Counted from the stretch's first letter, positions 29,328 to 43,310 are shown. The stretch: 64,000 bases of DNA from Brienomyrus brachyistius (GCF_023856365.1 NC_064533.1:29978618-30042617), one strand, 5' to 3'. Numbers and translations are program-made. Notes: generated by a model from the letters alone, not told the origin.

Positions 29328-32300
29328 TTACAGTTTGGCTCGCTGAAAGAATGCCTGTCAGAAGAGAGAGGGGTCAGGAAACGTTACCACTAATGGTATC
29401 TCGGAGGGCTGGGGGGCAGCTGGGGATCTGCGGCAATCATACCTTTATGTAATTCTTGAGGACCTTTGAATCTGGCTGCTGAAGCACCTGGCAGAGCTCC
29501 TGAAATGGACGGATCATTTAGACATAGCGAGCATTACCAGAGATTGTTTCCTGTTCGGACAGAGCCATACCTGAATGATGTCTGGGGTCACCTGCAGAGA
29601 GGGCAGGTACTCCTGCTGCAGGTACTGAATGAACTCTGGTCCCTGCAAACACATTGACACCAAGTTACAGTCAATGGAGGCCAACACTTCAATACTCCCA
29701 CAAACTCCATTTTAATTAAGCGTCCCTTCTTTTAGGGGCTGGGGAAATCTAGACCCGAGTATCGCAATCTAACATCTCACACTTAATGTGACCCTCACCC
29801 TTTTCAGGTGAATCATCTTCAGCGTCAGGGCACACTCAGACAACGTCTGAAACACAAAGTCATGTGTCAGGGGAAATTATAAGACGTAAAATTATGGTAA
29901 AGCCTTTCGGCCAAAGTTATCTGACAAACTGATGACGTACCAACATAGTCTGGGCATCTGATAGGTCAAAGGTCGGCTTGAGAGGAGCCAGGAAGCAGGC
30001 TGGCACAATGTGTTTGTAGATAAAATCCGGAAACCCCACTAATCCATCTTTTCCCCCTGTAAAGAGAAGGAATAAGGAGAACATCCACCAACCTCACTGG
30101 GTAGCCCTGTATACATTGGTTAGAATGATTTGGCCTCATCCACCGAGTTTAAATAGCTGTTATTGTCAATCATATACAGAAACAAACATATACAATACTG
30201 TTATCATAGGTATTTGGCATTAATGTTTATGGATCACTAAAACGTCAAGAAAAATCCAATGTTCTACAAATATAGTTTAAAACGTATTTAGAAATATGCA
30301 AGTATTTGTGCAAAGTGTGCAAAGTGATGTTTCTTACCCCAAAGCTCTACCAGTTTGGAGAGGATGATGAAACAGGTTTTCTGTGCTATGGGGTCAGGGA
30401 TGTCGACAGCCCCCTGGATTATGGTGAAGAGGACCCTCTCGATGTTTTCCAGCTCTAGACGGACATACAATCCAGAGAACATCAACTGTATGCAGAGAGC
30501 AAGGTCAGAGGTGATGGGCAGAGCCAAGCAATGAAGGACCCCGATGGCGTAGAGCCGGTCCCGGATTGGGAAACTTAGAGGCTTCTAGGTCAAGCCACAT
30601 CTTACTGGTGCACCTTTAGGTGAGTTCCGCAAGCCTTTATTAAAATGGCCATCTTAAAAAACTATCCATTTATATAATAATCCCTTCACATTCGCGATTT
30701 TGGTTATTCGTGATTCAGCTGTGAAGTGTGACATGGGAGTATTTTTGGAGCTTGCCGAAAGATCGCAGGAATTCATACATGACGCGCAAGCCAAAATGAT
30801 ACTAAAAATGATTTAGATCAGATAAAAGCATAATGCATAAATGTTCGCAATATTTCTTAGTGTACATCTTTTATATTAAAAGTCTATGTATATCTGTCTC
30901 AGCACCCAGCCTCACTAATGTAACTGACTTTGGAATCTCGCATCTCTCACAGTAATCGTTAAACTTTTCAGTGCCATTAATTTTACATTTTAATGAGTCC
31001 AAAGCACAGTCCTCTTGGTAGTAATTTTGCACGTATAAGGGCATAATTTAGATGATTTGTACATTATATAAAAAGGTCTTGATAGGAAATGACAGTAATT
31101 TGACAGGCAAAGGGCACTGGAATTGCAGTTAATATCTCGTTTGTGCAGTGTGGGCGCCACACAAACAGTTTCATGTTATGAAATTAATTTAACTGCACCT
31201 GTTGTTGTAGGTAAATGACTTGATCTTGAATGGCTCTAGCTCTGCTAGCTGAGAGGAGGAGACTGAATATGGATGTAACTCCTGTTTCGTTCTGCTCATA
31301 GACATCACTAAGCATTTGATTTGCTCTGTTCATATACATATCATACTTAACTCGTTTCACTATGTTTATACATAAAACGTGTATGTGTACTGTAATTGTA
31401 GCAATGGCAGTTACACTGTAATTATCAACACTTATGTAAAAGCACATATAATTTTTCCAATTCATCATGATAAACAATCATTCCTTTGAAATGTTTAATC
31501 CATCACCCACAGAACAGGCATAAAATACATGTCGATTTGTGAGTGGGGGGTCTTCTCCTTTGCATATGGGGCACCCCTGTTCCAAATGGGAACCTTCTCC
31601 TACTCTAATCATCTGCATTTTACGTCCATTCAGAATTTCTGACTTCCACACTGTTTGCTTAGAGACTGATAATAAATAGACTTCATCTTATTGTTCAGAC
31701 TGTTACTGCTAGGGAAACCCAAGTATTGTTCGTGAATTTTCACATTCGTGGGAATCTTCCACGCCTAACCCTTGCGAATGTGAAGAGGTTACTGTACAGT
31801 TGAGTAACGTGACCACTAACTCGCTAAAACATGATATACTGCAACCAAATCAACCAATAAAAAGTATGCTATGTTTCAGGAATGAACCGACTACAGCCAT
31901 GAGCTAAGCCCACCCCTGACGGCAGGAAGGTTTCACATCAACGGAACGCCACATGATTCAAGAATGGCCCAGGTGTTTCAGAAGCGGTTTCAGAAGCAAC
32001 ATAATAGTTTTCCATTAAGTCGTAGTTTTTTTCTTTCCATATTTTCATATTTTATTTCAGATGTTCACTCAGATTTAGCTTTGGTTAACGGTAACCCTGT
32101 TCTGGATCACTACAATATTACTTACACCCAAATTTCACTATTTACTGGAATGTCTGTAAAAAGTTACTACTCCGCCGTCGTACATCAATTTCTATGAGCT
32201 GCTCTTTTTACTGGCTATGGCCAGATGACTAAGCACTCTCTCACGCTTGCATCTCACAGCCAATAGGAGCCCTCGAAGCCGGACCGTCTGATTTGCTCAC

Positions 32301-35300
32301 CCTGGTTGCCCATGACCTCGTTCATGCCGCTGCTGACCACAGTCTGAATGAAGGTGAAGTAGCTCCTCCTCAGCATCTGCTTTTCCAGAGCTGCCGTCTG
32401 GTCATTATCCTCAGCTGGCCGGGCCAGCACCTCGAAGATGGCCTGCACCAGCGGCATGAAGGCCTGCTGGAGGAACGGTGACACCTGGGCCTGTGGGGAA
32501 GGAGCAGGGGCCATTGCTGATGCAGCCAAGCAGGGTAGCCATGGAGCCATGTGGTGCTCCTCAGTAATGCTGCCATTTGCAGCGCTCCTGTCAGGCCTTG
32601 AACATCCTGAACTCATGCCCACGTGGATGTGGCTCAGTCATAATTTACACGGCACCAGACCCAGACCTTCATTAGGGAAGCAACAAGAACCTAGAGAGCA
32701 GCTTCAGTGGAGTACGACTATGTAAACTTGGGTTTTCTTGAAAATGCCAGTAACCTAACATAAATCTATTTTCAGCTCATCTTTTAGCACTTAAAACCTA
32801 TCCACTTTAAACCATAATTTGCCATATAGACCTTCGATGGCCACACGGTGGCGACACTTCGCAGGATTCACCTTGAACTTGGCAGTGATCTGGTTGATTA
32901 GGGGGATGAACTCCTGCAGGTCCTTGGCCTCGCAGTCCTTCAGCATGTGCTCCGAGGCAGAGGGAATGAAGGGCAGCACCTCTTCCTCTAGGCATATAAT
33001 CATGCGGTGCAAGAAGGTGCGCACGCCACTCCGCAGCGCCTCCTTCTGGACGGGGCAGCTCAGCGCAGGCAGGAAAGTCTGCAGACAGTCGCGGTAGACC
33101 TCAGAGCAGCCGCATTGCTTCACCGTCTGCTTGTTGCTGAAGGCCTTGCTGGTGCGGCTGTGTGGGCAGACAGGAAATCAGAGGTCATGCGTCGTCTCAC
33201 CGCAGTAAGGCACCATGCTGCATGTGTCCCCACCAGCAGCATGCAAACCTCAATTCCACTACAGACATAATGTCCTCAGCAGTGTACCAAGGCTAAAGAT
33301 TCACGGTGAGCATGGAAGATGAAATGGTTTGGCCCATGACAGGCCATCAAGACCTCCAGCAAAACCAGAGCCAACCAAGAAGCTGACAAATGCCATATAT
33401 CACCCAAGACAAAGGTTCCAGCTAAGGAATCCACAAAACACAAGTTCGGCCTTTGGACACAGGGTGCCCTCGCAGTCAGTACTACCTGGCGAATCCCACA
33501 GCGTGGTTCAGGCAGTCAGCCAGGCCGGCCTGTCGCTCCTCATCCTGCTCCAGCAGCAGCTTCCCCAGCAGCAGCTTGAAGGCACCCAGAAGAGGCTCCA
33601 GAAGGTTCTTCATGAGAACCTGTTTCCTCTCCACAGGGTACTCGCTGTTCACAATGAGCACGCCAGCCGTCTCATAAATGAAGAGCTGGTCATCGCTGGT
33701 CAGCAGGGCTGGATAGCCATTCTCCTGAGGTGAGGGTAGAAGGGTTTAGACAGTTACAAACCTATGTAGACGGACACACTGACAGTGAAGCAGTTTTTTT
33801 TGCCAACAACCGAACAAATTTCTAAAAAGTATTACATATTCAGTGAGAGCACATTACAGAAACTAAATAAATGGTCTTTCATACAATTTAGCCTCTGCGA
33901 ATACTACGGACTGCAAGGACCTGATGACCTTCTCAACCATATTACTGTGAAGGTCGGCTCATCTTGTCTTGACTTACTGGGGGTGAAAGTTCCAGGAGGT
34001 CCTGTATCCGATTGAGGATGTCTTCGATGAAAGCACTCATGTGCTTACTACATGGAGGAACCAGAAAAAGAGGACATCATTCGGAGAATCGTCTGCAGAA
34101 GAGGCTTGCTTTATCACTGATCTCTCGTATTAACAATATCACAAGGCTGCACTTACTGCAAGGTCTTGACGTATCTCGAGAAGAGGTAGGCCACCCTGCT
34201 CCTCACTTTTGGACTGCTGTGCCTTAGGCCACGATGGTCCAAGAATGCCATCTAGAGGCGGAGGGAAAAAAATGTTTCATGCTACTTTAACCTCGTCAAT
34301 GTACTTCAAAATATACAGAGCTTTGAATACCACCATGCAATATTCAGCAACATTAAGAGAGGGTAGAGCTATGAGCTACACACTCCAGAGCGACAGCTTA
34401 GGAGAACACCCACCAGGACATTTGGAATGTGTTGAGGCTCCACGATGAAGAACTTGTCATAGCGGACAACAGTCTCAAAGAACTCCAGGGTCACAGAAGT
34501 GTGCTGGTACTCACTGACTCCGCAAGTGACCAGCTGAGCAAGACAAAGTATGGACATGAAAAAGTTAACGCCCTGCCTTACCATTACAGCCAAAGCACTC
34601 ATCAAGCATTCCGTTAAAATCCTACTACAGCATTAAAAACCACTGAAGGTAGGTCCTGTCATCGCTAAACCTCCCACTCCATCTTCAAATGTTGAAAAGG
34701 CTCCTATAAATTATCAATATCACAAGCTTAGCGTTCAAAAGCACGGATTGCATAGAGACAACGCAGTTCTGCATGAACCTTAGGCCAAGTTACAGCCCAT
34801 GGTTATCTTGTCCAGATGACTCTCCAAGGGGACGGCAAAAGAGGTAATTCCGCAAGCAGGGGGCTCCAAGCATTGTGCAGAATGTGCCCCCAGAAGAGAA
34901 CACCCACCGTCCGCATCATGTCCTGAAGGGCGCTGGCTTTGGTGCTGTCCCCAGAGAAGTGTGCCCCCTGCGAGGCTGGCAGAGCCTCCCCCAGCATGTA
35001 CAGCAAACGGATGGCTACCTCCACCTCCATGAAAGGCGCAGTCTGCCAGCTTCTGAATGGATGTGTGCAACACAGGACACACACAGGGCACATGGGACAC
35101 ACACAGAGGACACTAAACAACATGTCCTTGCATGACCAAGTGGGAATGAAACACGAACGGCTCATGGACAATGTGGAATTCCTTGTCATTGCGAGCTCTG
35201 GGTTCAGCATTCATCATTAATAGCAATTATATCAATATACGTTTAAGGCTTATGAATGGAACGAAACAGACAATGAACATCTCATAATGCAGCTGGTAAT

Positions 35301-38300
35301 TGTGCGAGAGCCAGGGAAGGTCAGAGAGGAGATGAATGGCCTACTGCATGGTGGTGTTGAAGACCCGGCGGACGGCCTCCAGCAGCAGCTCCGGGGACAC
35401 CTGGGCCAGACGGTCCAGCAACAGCTTCAGCTGCTTCCTGTACTCCACAAACATGGCCTCGTCCTCCCCCTGCAGAGTATAGGTTGTGACAGAAAGTTCC
35501 GGAAGGAGCGAACTTACCCAAGCACGCAACAACCAAGGCTGGTTCGAGTCTATGCTTGCTTACAGCCCGAGAGCGTTAAAATTACGATCCTTAACAAAGG
35601 AGTAATTACAGGAGAGTACCAAGCCTGCTATCTTACTCAAAAGTAGGCTTCAGTTACTAACAGCCTATTGGTTGCTGCCATCTTTGGTATTTTCCTACAC
35701 GGGAAACAAGCACGCATTACGGGTGCAGGAGGGCAGGAGTCTATCTGAAGCAGCACAGGGTACAAGGCAGGGAAACACCCTGGACTGGAGGACAGTCCTT
35801 CACAGGGCACATGCAGCCACAATCATGCATGGAGAGAATTTATAGTTGCTGATTTACCTATTTGCACATTTTTTGGGCTGTAGGACAAACTCAACACCAT
35901 GCATGGAGAATATCTGAAGAACGCACCAAGTAAACAAAAACATTACCTCATTTTCAAAGTTGTATTCATCGTCATACGTGAGCTTCTTCATCACAGCTAT
36001 CATGACTGCCTAATGTTGGTGGAAAAGCAAACTAGTTAACTCACTAAAAACGAACAGCAAGCCAAAGGTTTACATAAAAAAGGGGCTCAGGCACACCACA
36101 ATGCCTCTGCACCTTACCTCCACGTTGGACTTCTGCTGATCCGAAAGAATTGGAAGCTGGGGAAGACAGATTAAAACTCCAAGTAACCGCTGAGATTCCA
36201 CCACACAGGGGAAGATGAGGAATAGTGCACAGTGATTTACCGTCAACGGGCAGATTATAAATGATCTCTGGCCGGGACGCCTACCTGCTTGAGGATGTGC
36301 AGGTAGTCGTAACAGAAGCCCACCACGTTGGTGGAGATGTCGTCGTCCTCGTGGACCAGCAGCTGCAGCATGAGCGCCACCTTAGCCTCCAGAGCACGCA
36401 GAGCCTCCTGGGCGTTCTTCACGTCTCCTGTCTTGACCAGCTTGGTCCAGCTGGTGATCAGGGCTTGGCCCATGCCGTTCACCAGCTTGGAGAACTTGGC
36501 CAGGAAATCCACATCCTCTTCCTGGAGACGGGATTGACGTCAACCAATCAGAGGCCCAAACTGCATCGCCCTCAGACATAAGGGTCAAACTCAATCATGT
36601 CCTTAGAGGAAGGCCTTATCCATACCGAGTATTCAGTCCACATTACTGCCCATGTGCTGTAGGTGTACTATGTTCAACTTTGAGCTTGACATTATTTGGT
36701 TTTAATACTAACAAACCACTGCCAAACTGCAGCATATTAATCTAAATCAGCCAATACTGAGAACCAGTTTTAATATCCTGCATTTTATATCTTCTCAAAT
36801 GATGAATGACTTTATGGTGCATTAAAAATAAAAGATTATGAATAGGAAACATGGAAAACAGGAGGATGAATTTATCTAGCCATTTAACAGTCCACTGGTT
36901 CAAAATATGGGGCATAGTTATGTTGCTTTACAATATGATAAATTATAATGTATGTCCTGTATGACTGATCAACACCCCCTGCCCCCACCCCAAAGATGTG
37001 TAGGTAGAGCTGGAACCCATCCTATACATTACAAGATCATACTGTACTAAAAAAATAAAAGTCCCGTACTGAATCAATAGGTGATTTGTTCCGAATTCTC
37101 ACATCCGGACCCAAATACAACTTATTCTGGAATGTATCGACCTCTCATCAAGCCAAATAAATTTCAGGGGTTAGTGTCTCTTGCCTTTGTTTTGCTGATG
37201 CAAATGGTCCATTACAGAAAAAAATAACTGGGGAACCCTGGCCAGCATGACGACGACCAAGATACCTGTTCCACGTTGAAGAAGCCAGCAGACTGCAGCA
37301 CCCGACACAGAGACTCCACCAGCTTGGTCTTGTCGATGGGGTCCATGCCCTTGTTGACAATTTCAAACAGGCAGTCGCAGGCCTCTTCTCGCAGGACCTC
37401 CACCGACATATGACTCAGCAGCAGGCTAACAAACCTGAAATGTAGGTACACAACAGTCAGGCTCTACCACCCATGGGGTTGAGTCTCGTGTGTATTTATG
37501 ATTGATTATGATAGTAGAGCATCATTTATCAAAAAAAAAAATTTTAATGATGCAATGGAAGTTGAAATCAAGTTCTACAAATTTACTAAATTTGCAAGTC
37601 TGCTTTAGAGAAATTTATCATGGAAGATTCCAGGTTAAGCCACACGCTTGCATATTCATGTGAAAAACATTGGATGCAAGCCAGTACTGTTAATCTCCCT
37701 TTGAAAGTTCACTGTAAATCTTTTAACAGGTGATCGAGATAGGTCACAGAGCCTATTCAGCTTAAGGGACAAAACAGGGATTTGAACACTCCCTCATGCG
37801 AGGCGCTCCTTCATGACACAACCTACCTGTCGTTGGCAATAAGACTGAGGTCGATCCAAGACACGTAAGCCCCCACCACCTCTAGGCACTGGCACGTGAG
37901 CTCAGAGTGACTCTGCTGGTAGCTGTGCAGGATCTGGTACCAGGACTCCACCAGGCTGGGGATACACTGCTCCCTCATTCGGTCCTTGATCAGGGTGTTC
38001 CTGCGCGTCTCCTGATGAGGGCAACAGGAGACAGGAGTCAGGGTTTGCAGTGTATTTTTGGGCGATATGACGATATTATCTATAAATGGTGATATTAAAC
38101 AAGTAACCTGCCATTGATACTAGTGATGCTCCGAGTGATTGGCAGCCGGTGTAAATCGACTGAACTTCGGCCTTAATTACTTGATCGGCGGCCTTTGAAT
38201 AGATCCAAAATACCGATTTTGTGAATGAGATAGAATATGTGCGTCAGACTTTCAGTGCCACTATTTAGTCTCCTGTCTGGCAGTGCTACCATTTATCCAT

Positions 38301-41234
38301 TAAAGATTTGTAATTTGCAAGATATGTGCAAAAGCAGTCGCTCACAGAGTATCGTCTGCTGAAGTATTTATTAGACATTTGTGGTCTTCGCCCATTGGAG
38401 TACGAGAAAAAGGAGAGCCTGAGTTTTTGTGTTCCATGTACGAGTGCGGAGGGTGAGCGGTTGTTCAGTACAACTCCACACATCTTGGATGAGAATAGTT
38501 CTTTCTCCAAAAGATGCAGAAATGTTTATATTTAAGGAAAAACCTACCATTGTGATTGTTTCTTTGTAAAACATAAGCCAAATTCTGACCATTTATTTTA
38601 AATGATTTGAGATTCATTCTTAAAGCAAACCTCATTTTATCTTTTTTCTCACCAAGAGTGACAGGTTTGCAGCTATTTGAGCACTTCATATATTCGTGAA
38701 GGGTGGCACATTGGTGCACTGGGTAGCACTGTTGCCTTACCATTACAACCTCACACCTCTGGGACCGCAATTTGAGTCTCTGCCCTGGTACCATGTGTCA
38801 TTGTGGGGATTCCCTCTGGGTTCTCCGGTTAACTCCAACAGTCCAAAAACTAAGGTGAACTGGAGTTACCAAATTGTCTGTAGGTGTTGAATGGTGTGTT
38901 TGCCATGTGATGGGTTGGTGCCCTGGGTTATTCCCTGCCTTGTGCCCCTAGCATCCGGGATTCCCCGCAACCCTGAATAGGACAAGTGGGTACAGGAAAT
39001 GACTGGATGAATGGATGGATGGACAGACATGTTCCTGAAAGGCACAGCCATTCTTACAAACTGATTTTGATTCTGGGTTCAGGGTCTCCCCCGAAACGAG
39101 GGAGGGAGAGAGACCAGTTTTTAAGATTGTCCTTGCCTCGGAAGAGTGCTGGATGTCGCGGTCCACCACCTCGGCGTCGATAGCCATCAGCATACGCAAG
39201 TACAGGTCCACACCCCGTGGGTTCAGCCCAATAAGGGACAAGATGTCGAAGAAGAACTTGGGCCACTGCGTGAGGTACTCGGTCACGAAGGTCAGGGCGA
39301 ATACCTGTGCCGCCTTGTTGCGGATGAAGACCTTCTCCGACTGGGCACTCATCAGCTGTGACCAGGACAGGCAGGAGGGGTCAGTAACATAACACTCCTT
39401 ACAGGTGGCATAGGTGGGAAAAAAGGCAGTTCGCAATCCAGCAGCCACCAAGAGATGGCGCTGCTCATGTCGTACCTGCAACTGCAGCCATTTCATGAGC
39501 GTCTCACGGATGAGCTGCTGCTGCGTTGCGTTGAGGGTCCCATGCCTGCGGACACACCCCGGTGCTCCATCAGCAACCAGCAAATCGAACCAGGCACCAG
39601 CCAGTAATCTCATTTTAACTAAAACCTACCAGCAGGTGGCACTGCTTAAAAGGCTGTTATATTTTGGCATTCAGCTCAACACCTGAGTCAATGGACACAA
39701 TTCTGTGCGGCAACCTCCAGTGACCCCGAGCAACACTCACCTGAACTTGATCTGATGCTCCAGCACTTGGAAGCAAAAGAACTTCACATGGTCGTTGCTG
39801 GGAAAGAAACGAGTCAACAGGATCGGTTAAACCCAGCTGAGCGTGACAAGGAACAAGGATTCCAAAATACAACATTCCAAACAGAAGAATGAATAAAACC
39901 TGTTTCCGTGACACCATATTTACACAACCTGAAACACTGTTAAGGTATGGGCCCCAGCCTTATGATGTTTGCAAAACAGACTACGTCGCACAAAAATTTC
40001 AGCGGACTGATCAGCGATTTCATACGTTTAATAATTTGTCTTTTTTTCATCCATATATGGCCAGAATGCATGAACATGAGGGGCCCTAAAACATTAATAT
40101 ATACAGCTTATTTTTGTAAATTAACCAGCACCTTTGGGAAACCCCCAGCGTTCCACAGCACGGTGGAATACTGGCCACGGACTGGGGCCTGGAAACCCCC
40201 AAGTTCCTACGCTAACGTACCTTAACTCTAGACTATCCGCTCCAAGCAGACAGCCCTGCTCACCCACCTGTAAACGCCTTTGGCCAGGGCCTCAGCACAC
40301 ACTTGCCAGGCATCAGGAGACTCCTTCAGCTGCTCAAAATAAGCGAGAGCCTAGGAGAAAGACAGGCACCATTTCGATGAATATTTTAATGCCCCAAACG
40401 GGGCGAGAGGCCGATATACAAGGCCGATCGTGGGTTCGGAGAGCTACGACTTCCAGTAAGCAAGAGAACCAGTTTCACAAAGCGGGAATCAGATCAGAGG
40501 ATTCAGCAGAACCAAACTGGCTTATTGAAACATGGGTGAACTCAAACCCCAACACTTCGGGAACAGTTAGTCAATGGAAGAAATTCCCCTTATCAACAGA
40601 CGTGAAGAGACCCCCGCCCTCATTCGGAAAAGGCTAATCATTTATACCCAGTGTGCAAAGTCCACCCGACAATCATATAAGTAATAGTTTAATACACAGC
40701 TGGCTTCTTAATTAATGAAGGAATAAAAGATTTTCATTCACCACTTTCCAAGTAGTCAAACAACTGCACCACAACAAAAACAGTAATAAAACTATAGAAA
40801 AAAACAGCTATATAAGGAACAGAAAGTTACACTGAAAATGACAAGGCAGAGATGTGCAGTGTGAAGTTTCACCCTCTAAACTATCTGTGGCTACTTTGAG
40901 GAAGACAGCCTGTTCTGTAAGGTTTTCAGTGAAATCAAAGCAAACCTTCCTGCCCAGGCCCCTGTACTACGAAGCGGGTTACCGGCTTATCGGGGTAACT
41001 AGTCAGATTTAAGGGGACTGAGCGAAATGTAAGTGAATGAATATGAAGTCCATTTAAACTGTGGTACCTTAAATCCGACACGCTATCCGATAAGCCAGTA
41101 AGCCCGCTTCATAGTACAGGCCACAGGTATGAGGGTAATCACCCTGCCCCACTCAGCACACCTAGGGGACTTACTCTCTGCCTGTAGCTGGCATCGGCAT
41201 TGGGGTTCAGCCCAAGCAACGCCTGCTCATCCAT
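29328..41234 (-). CDS. xpot: Exportin-t, 24 coding exons
   Basis: Nuclear export receptor for mature tRNA (karyopherin-beta/HEAT-repeat family, RanGTP-dependent). Exons: 41234-41175, 40350-40268, 39797-39741, 39545-39476, 39355-39137, 38011-37827, 37434-37266, 36521-36285, 36156-36118, 36009-35947, 35469-35345, 35052-34908, 34533-34414, 34251-34157, 34047-33978, 33724-33486, 33157-32872, 32490-32301, 30454-30338, 30056-29941, 29846-29799, 29642-29571, 29499-29443 and 29354-29328. Phases agree throughout, and the sum is 962 aa, the human length. The start MDEQALLGLNPNAD and blocks such as FIRNKAAQVFAL, LNPRGVDLYLR, HEDDDIS and FLHRMIICLEEEVLPFIPSA are family hallmarks. The last exon is only eight codons (AFFQRAKL) plus the stop. 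Intron 5 uses a GC donor and holds hAT and SINE debris. Upstream non-coding exons were not resolved. Confidence 0.98.
30680..31797. mobile_element. Possible degenerate inverted-repeat element in xpot intron 18
   Basis: The left phrase 'cccttcacattcgcgatttt' is mirrored on the other strand at the right, which reads 'aacctcttcacattcgcaag'. Related phrases ('ttcacattcgtgggaat') sit just inside the right end. Between them is AT-rich sequence with no domain. The ends are short and diverged, and I could not define a target duplication. Confidence 0.35.
38115..38600 (+). pseudogene. hAT transposase C-terminal remnant in xpot intron 5
   Basis: From about 38326 to 38535 the + strand stays open and reads LDICGLRPLEYEKK ... 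SFCVPCTSAEGERLFST. That fits the C-terminal dimerisation motif of hAT transposases (P-x-TSA-x-x-ERxFS). The upstream 'actagtgatgctccgagtgatt' resembles hAT terminal sequence. The N-terminal and catalytic parts are missing, so it is dead. Confidence 0.65.
38699..39026 (+). mobile_element. Diverged copy of the GGAT-tailed SINE in xpot intron 5
   Basis: Same order of blocks as the copy at 6160-6500: 'ggtgcactgggtagcactgttgcc', 'acctctgggaccgcaatttg', 'cagtccaaaaact', 'catccgggatt', ending in GGATGAATGGATGGATGG. The B box has decayed. Confidence 0.75.
40957..41122. mobile_element. Palindromic MITE in xpot intron 1, 166 bp
   Basis: The left arm GGCCCCTGTACTACGAAGCG and the right arm, read on the other strand as GGCCTGTACTATGAAGCGGG, extend through TTATCGG at about 37 bp. 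The inner part is 'tttaaggggactgag'-like. Foldback elements with this end ('tactacgaagc') are widespread in fish genomes. It lies between xpot coding exons 1 and 2. Confidence 0.75.
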
Positions 41235-41239
41235 AACGG

Positions 41240-43310
41240 CAGCAGACACACGGAACGATGGGGATCACGTCTCTTCCACTGAATGTTTGTGCTCTTCCAC
41301 CCCTGTGGGGGCTTCAATCATCTGAAAGAGTGAAAGCACACATGAGTGAGTGCACGGCCTATGCACAAGTGCCAACAAGGACCCAGCTTACCTCAGCAGA
41401 AGCGGACAAAGCCAAGATCGCCCAATTGATGACTAAAGCTCTCAGGTTTGGATATAATCCAAGATAACCACAGCATATGCATTCGTTTGCTGTGAAAACA
41501 CTGGCATGCGGTGGCAGTGCGGATATTAATATGCATTCTGCTCCTCCGTTTATAGACATGAAAAGATTTACCGCATTTTCAAATACCACGTAATTTATTC
41601 CGTTTTGTGCAGACTCAAAATGGGCGTCAAATAAATCTAAAATGCAGCATTACGTAAACAAGCATTAAAAATTGAGGCCGAAGTCATAGGCGCGTGGAAG
41701 GCAGCGAGGTCACGTGACCCGTACAGCGCTAAACCAACGTGGCCTCCGGGTGAACAGCATCGTACCCATCATTACTATTAAAGTGGCACTAGTATGACCA
41801 AAAACTGCGAGACAAAACAAGGATTTGTGTAGGAAACGGGAAACTGAAGAGCGTCATACTTAACAAGCATAAACAAGAGCTAGATCCACCATAAATTATG
41901 AAACACGATGACGTATAATTAAATTAAATGTATATAAAATTCTTTACAAGTTATTCAAGAAAGAAACTAATGTAGTTTAGAGATCTGATATGCTAGTATA
42001 ACATTTAACCGTTTAAGGTTGGTTAAATGCCCAAAAAATACTCGACTGGCTCCATATGGCTCGATTACTCTATTGATATGATAGGCATCCACCCAGATGC
42101 AAAAAATTAAATAAACTTGTATTTACATTTTTGCAGGTAGTTTTCAGCACAAACCCATATAATGGGGCAGCAATCAGACCCGAATATCACACATCGCGTT
42201 AAATGACTTCAGCTGCAGGTGACTCAAAACAACAATGCTGTCCCAGGGCGCGATACCTTACGCGGCTGCAACAAACCTCAGGTCGTCCCCTCCTATTTAT
42301 TCTCAATTATTTTGGAAAGAGACTGGCGACGGTTATGATGATTTCTCTCTGCTGTCGGGTACAACTCCGGACCCAGCCATCTTGCTACATGTCGCCACTC
42401 CGCAAAACTCCCAAGTTGATGTAACTGCGGTGCAAGAGAACTGACGTGCGCGACTCGCCATCACGGCCACGCCGTACGCCTCTACGCCCCGGGAATCGCG
42501 ACACGGCAGATAAAAGAGACACACTCCTTAAGTTATAACAAAACATACAGTCCAGAAACGGCGTAGAGTTCCCCCGGCGTCCGCTCGTGCATTGGCACGC
42601 TGCTGCCAAGGCAAAGACTCCGAAGCCCCGTAAGCCGATCTTACTGCCGCATGACCAAAAGCATTACATGGTGACGGCAGCTACCTTCCCGACTGGCGAT
42701 TTAGCTCATGACTCCCCTTGGTTAGTTCCCGGGGATTGCAGACAGCGGGCGGGCTGAATGAAGGTGTGCTGCGTGTTGGCTCAATGCAGACGGAAATCGG
42801 TTGCACGCCGGGTCACGACCACAGGAAGAGATCCCCCCCCCCGCGCCACAATCCGGCTTGACTGTGCCTCCACCCCGCCCGGTGGACTGCTCCTTTAGGC
42901 AGGGTGGAGGCGTATGAATTAGTAGTGTGTGCAAACTGAAACTCAGTACTCTAAATTTAAAGTTATAATCCGTAGATGAGAAACGGCACCGTGAAATCAT
43001 GTAGATTTTCTGCAACTTTTTCTTTTATCTTAACTGTTTGTAACTTGATTTCGCAGGATTGGGACACTCATTAAAACTGGATAAATTATCAATTGGTTTT
43101 AAGAGAGAATATTTTACCCTTTTATGTGTTAAACGTCCCACGTTTCATTAGGAGCCAGCTCATACTTTATGGTCAAGCGTGGAAAAAACCTTCCAATCAC
43201 TAAGGAAGGTGCTTGCAATCCACCAATCACCGATTAGCCGATAAGCGGTGCGCCAATCAATGAAAGGCATAGAATCCGCTTTTCCTGTCAGAAGGTTGAC
43301 GCGTCGATTC
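41240..43310. other. Divergent 5' flank of xpot and rpl18a
   Basis: The xpot start codon (41234, -) and the rpl18a start codon (43359, +) face away from each other across 2.1 kb. No supported exon lies between them. CpG content rises at about 42430-42620 and 42720-42890, the probable promoter area. Any xpot 5' UTR exon should lie here. Confidence 0.5.
41708..41719. promoter_or_regulatory. Perfect palindromic E-box of the CLEAR type
   Basis: GGTCACGTGACC is a 12-bp perfect palindrome containing GTCACGTGAC, the consensus bound by TFEB/TFE3/MITF-class bHLH-ZIP factors. It lies 474 bp upstream of the xpot ATG. Binding is inferred from the motif only. Confidence 0.5.

Noticed and set aside
40134..40637. 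167-codon open frame on the plus strand
   Set aside because: It lies antisense across xpot exon 2 and its flanking introns; it is a shadow of that gene.
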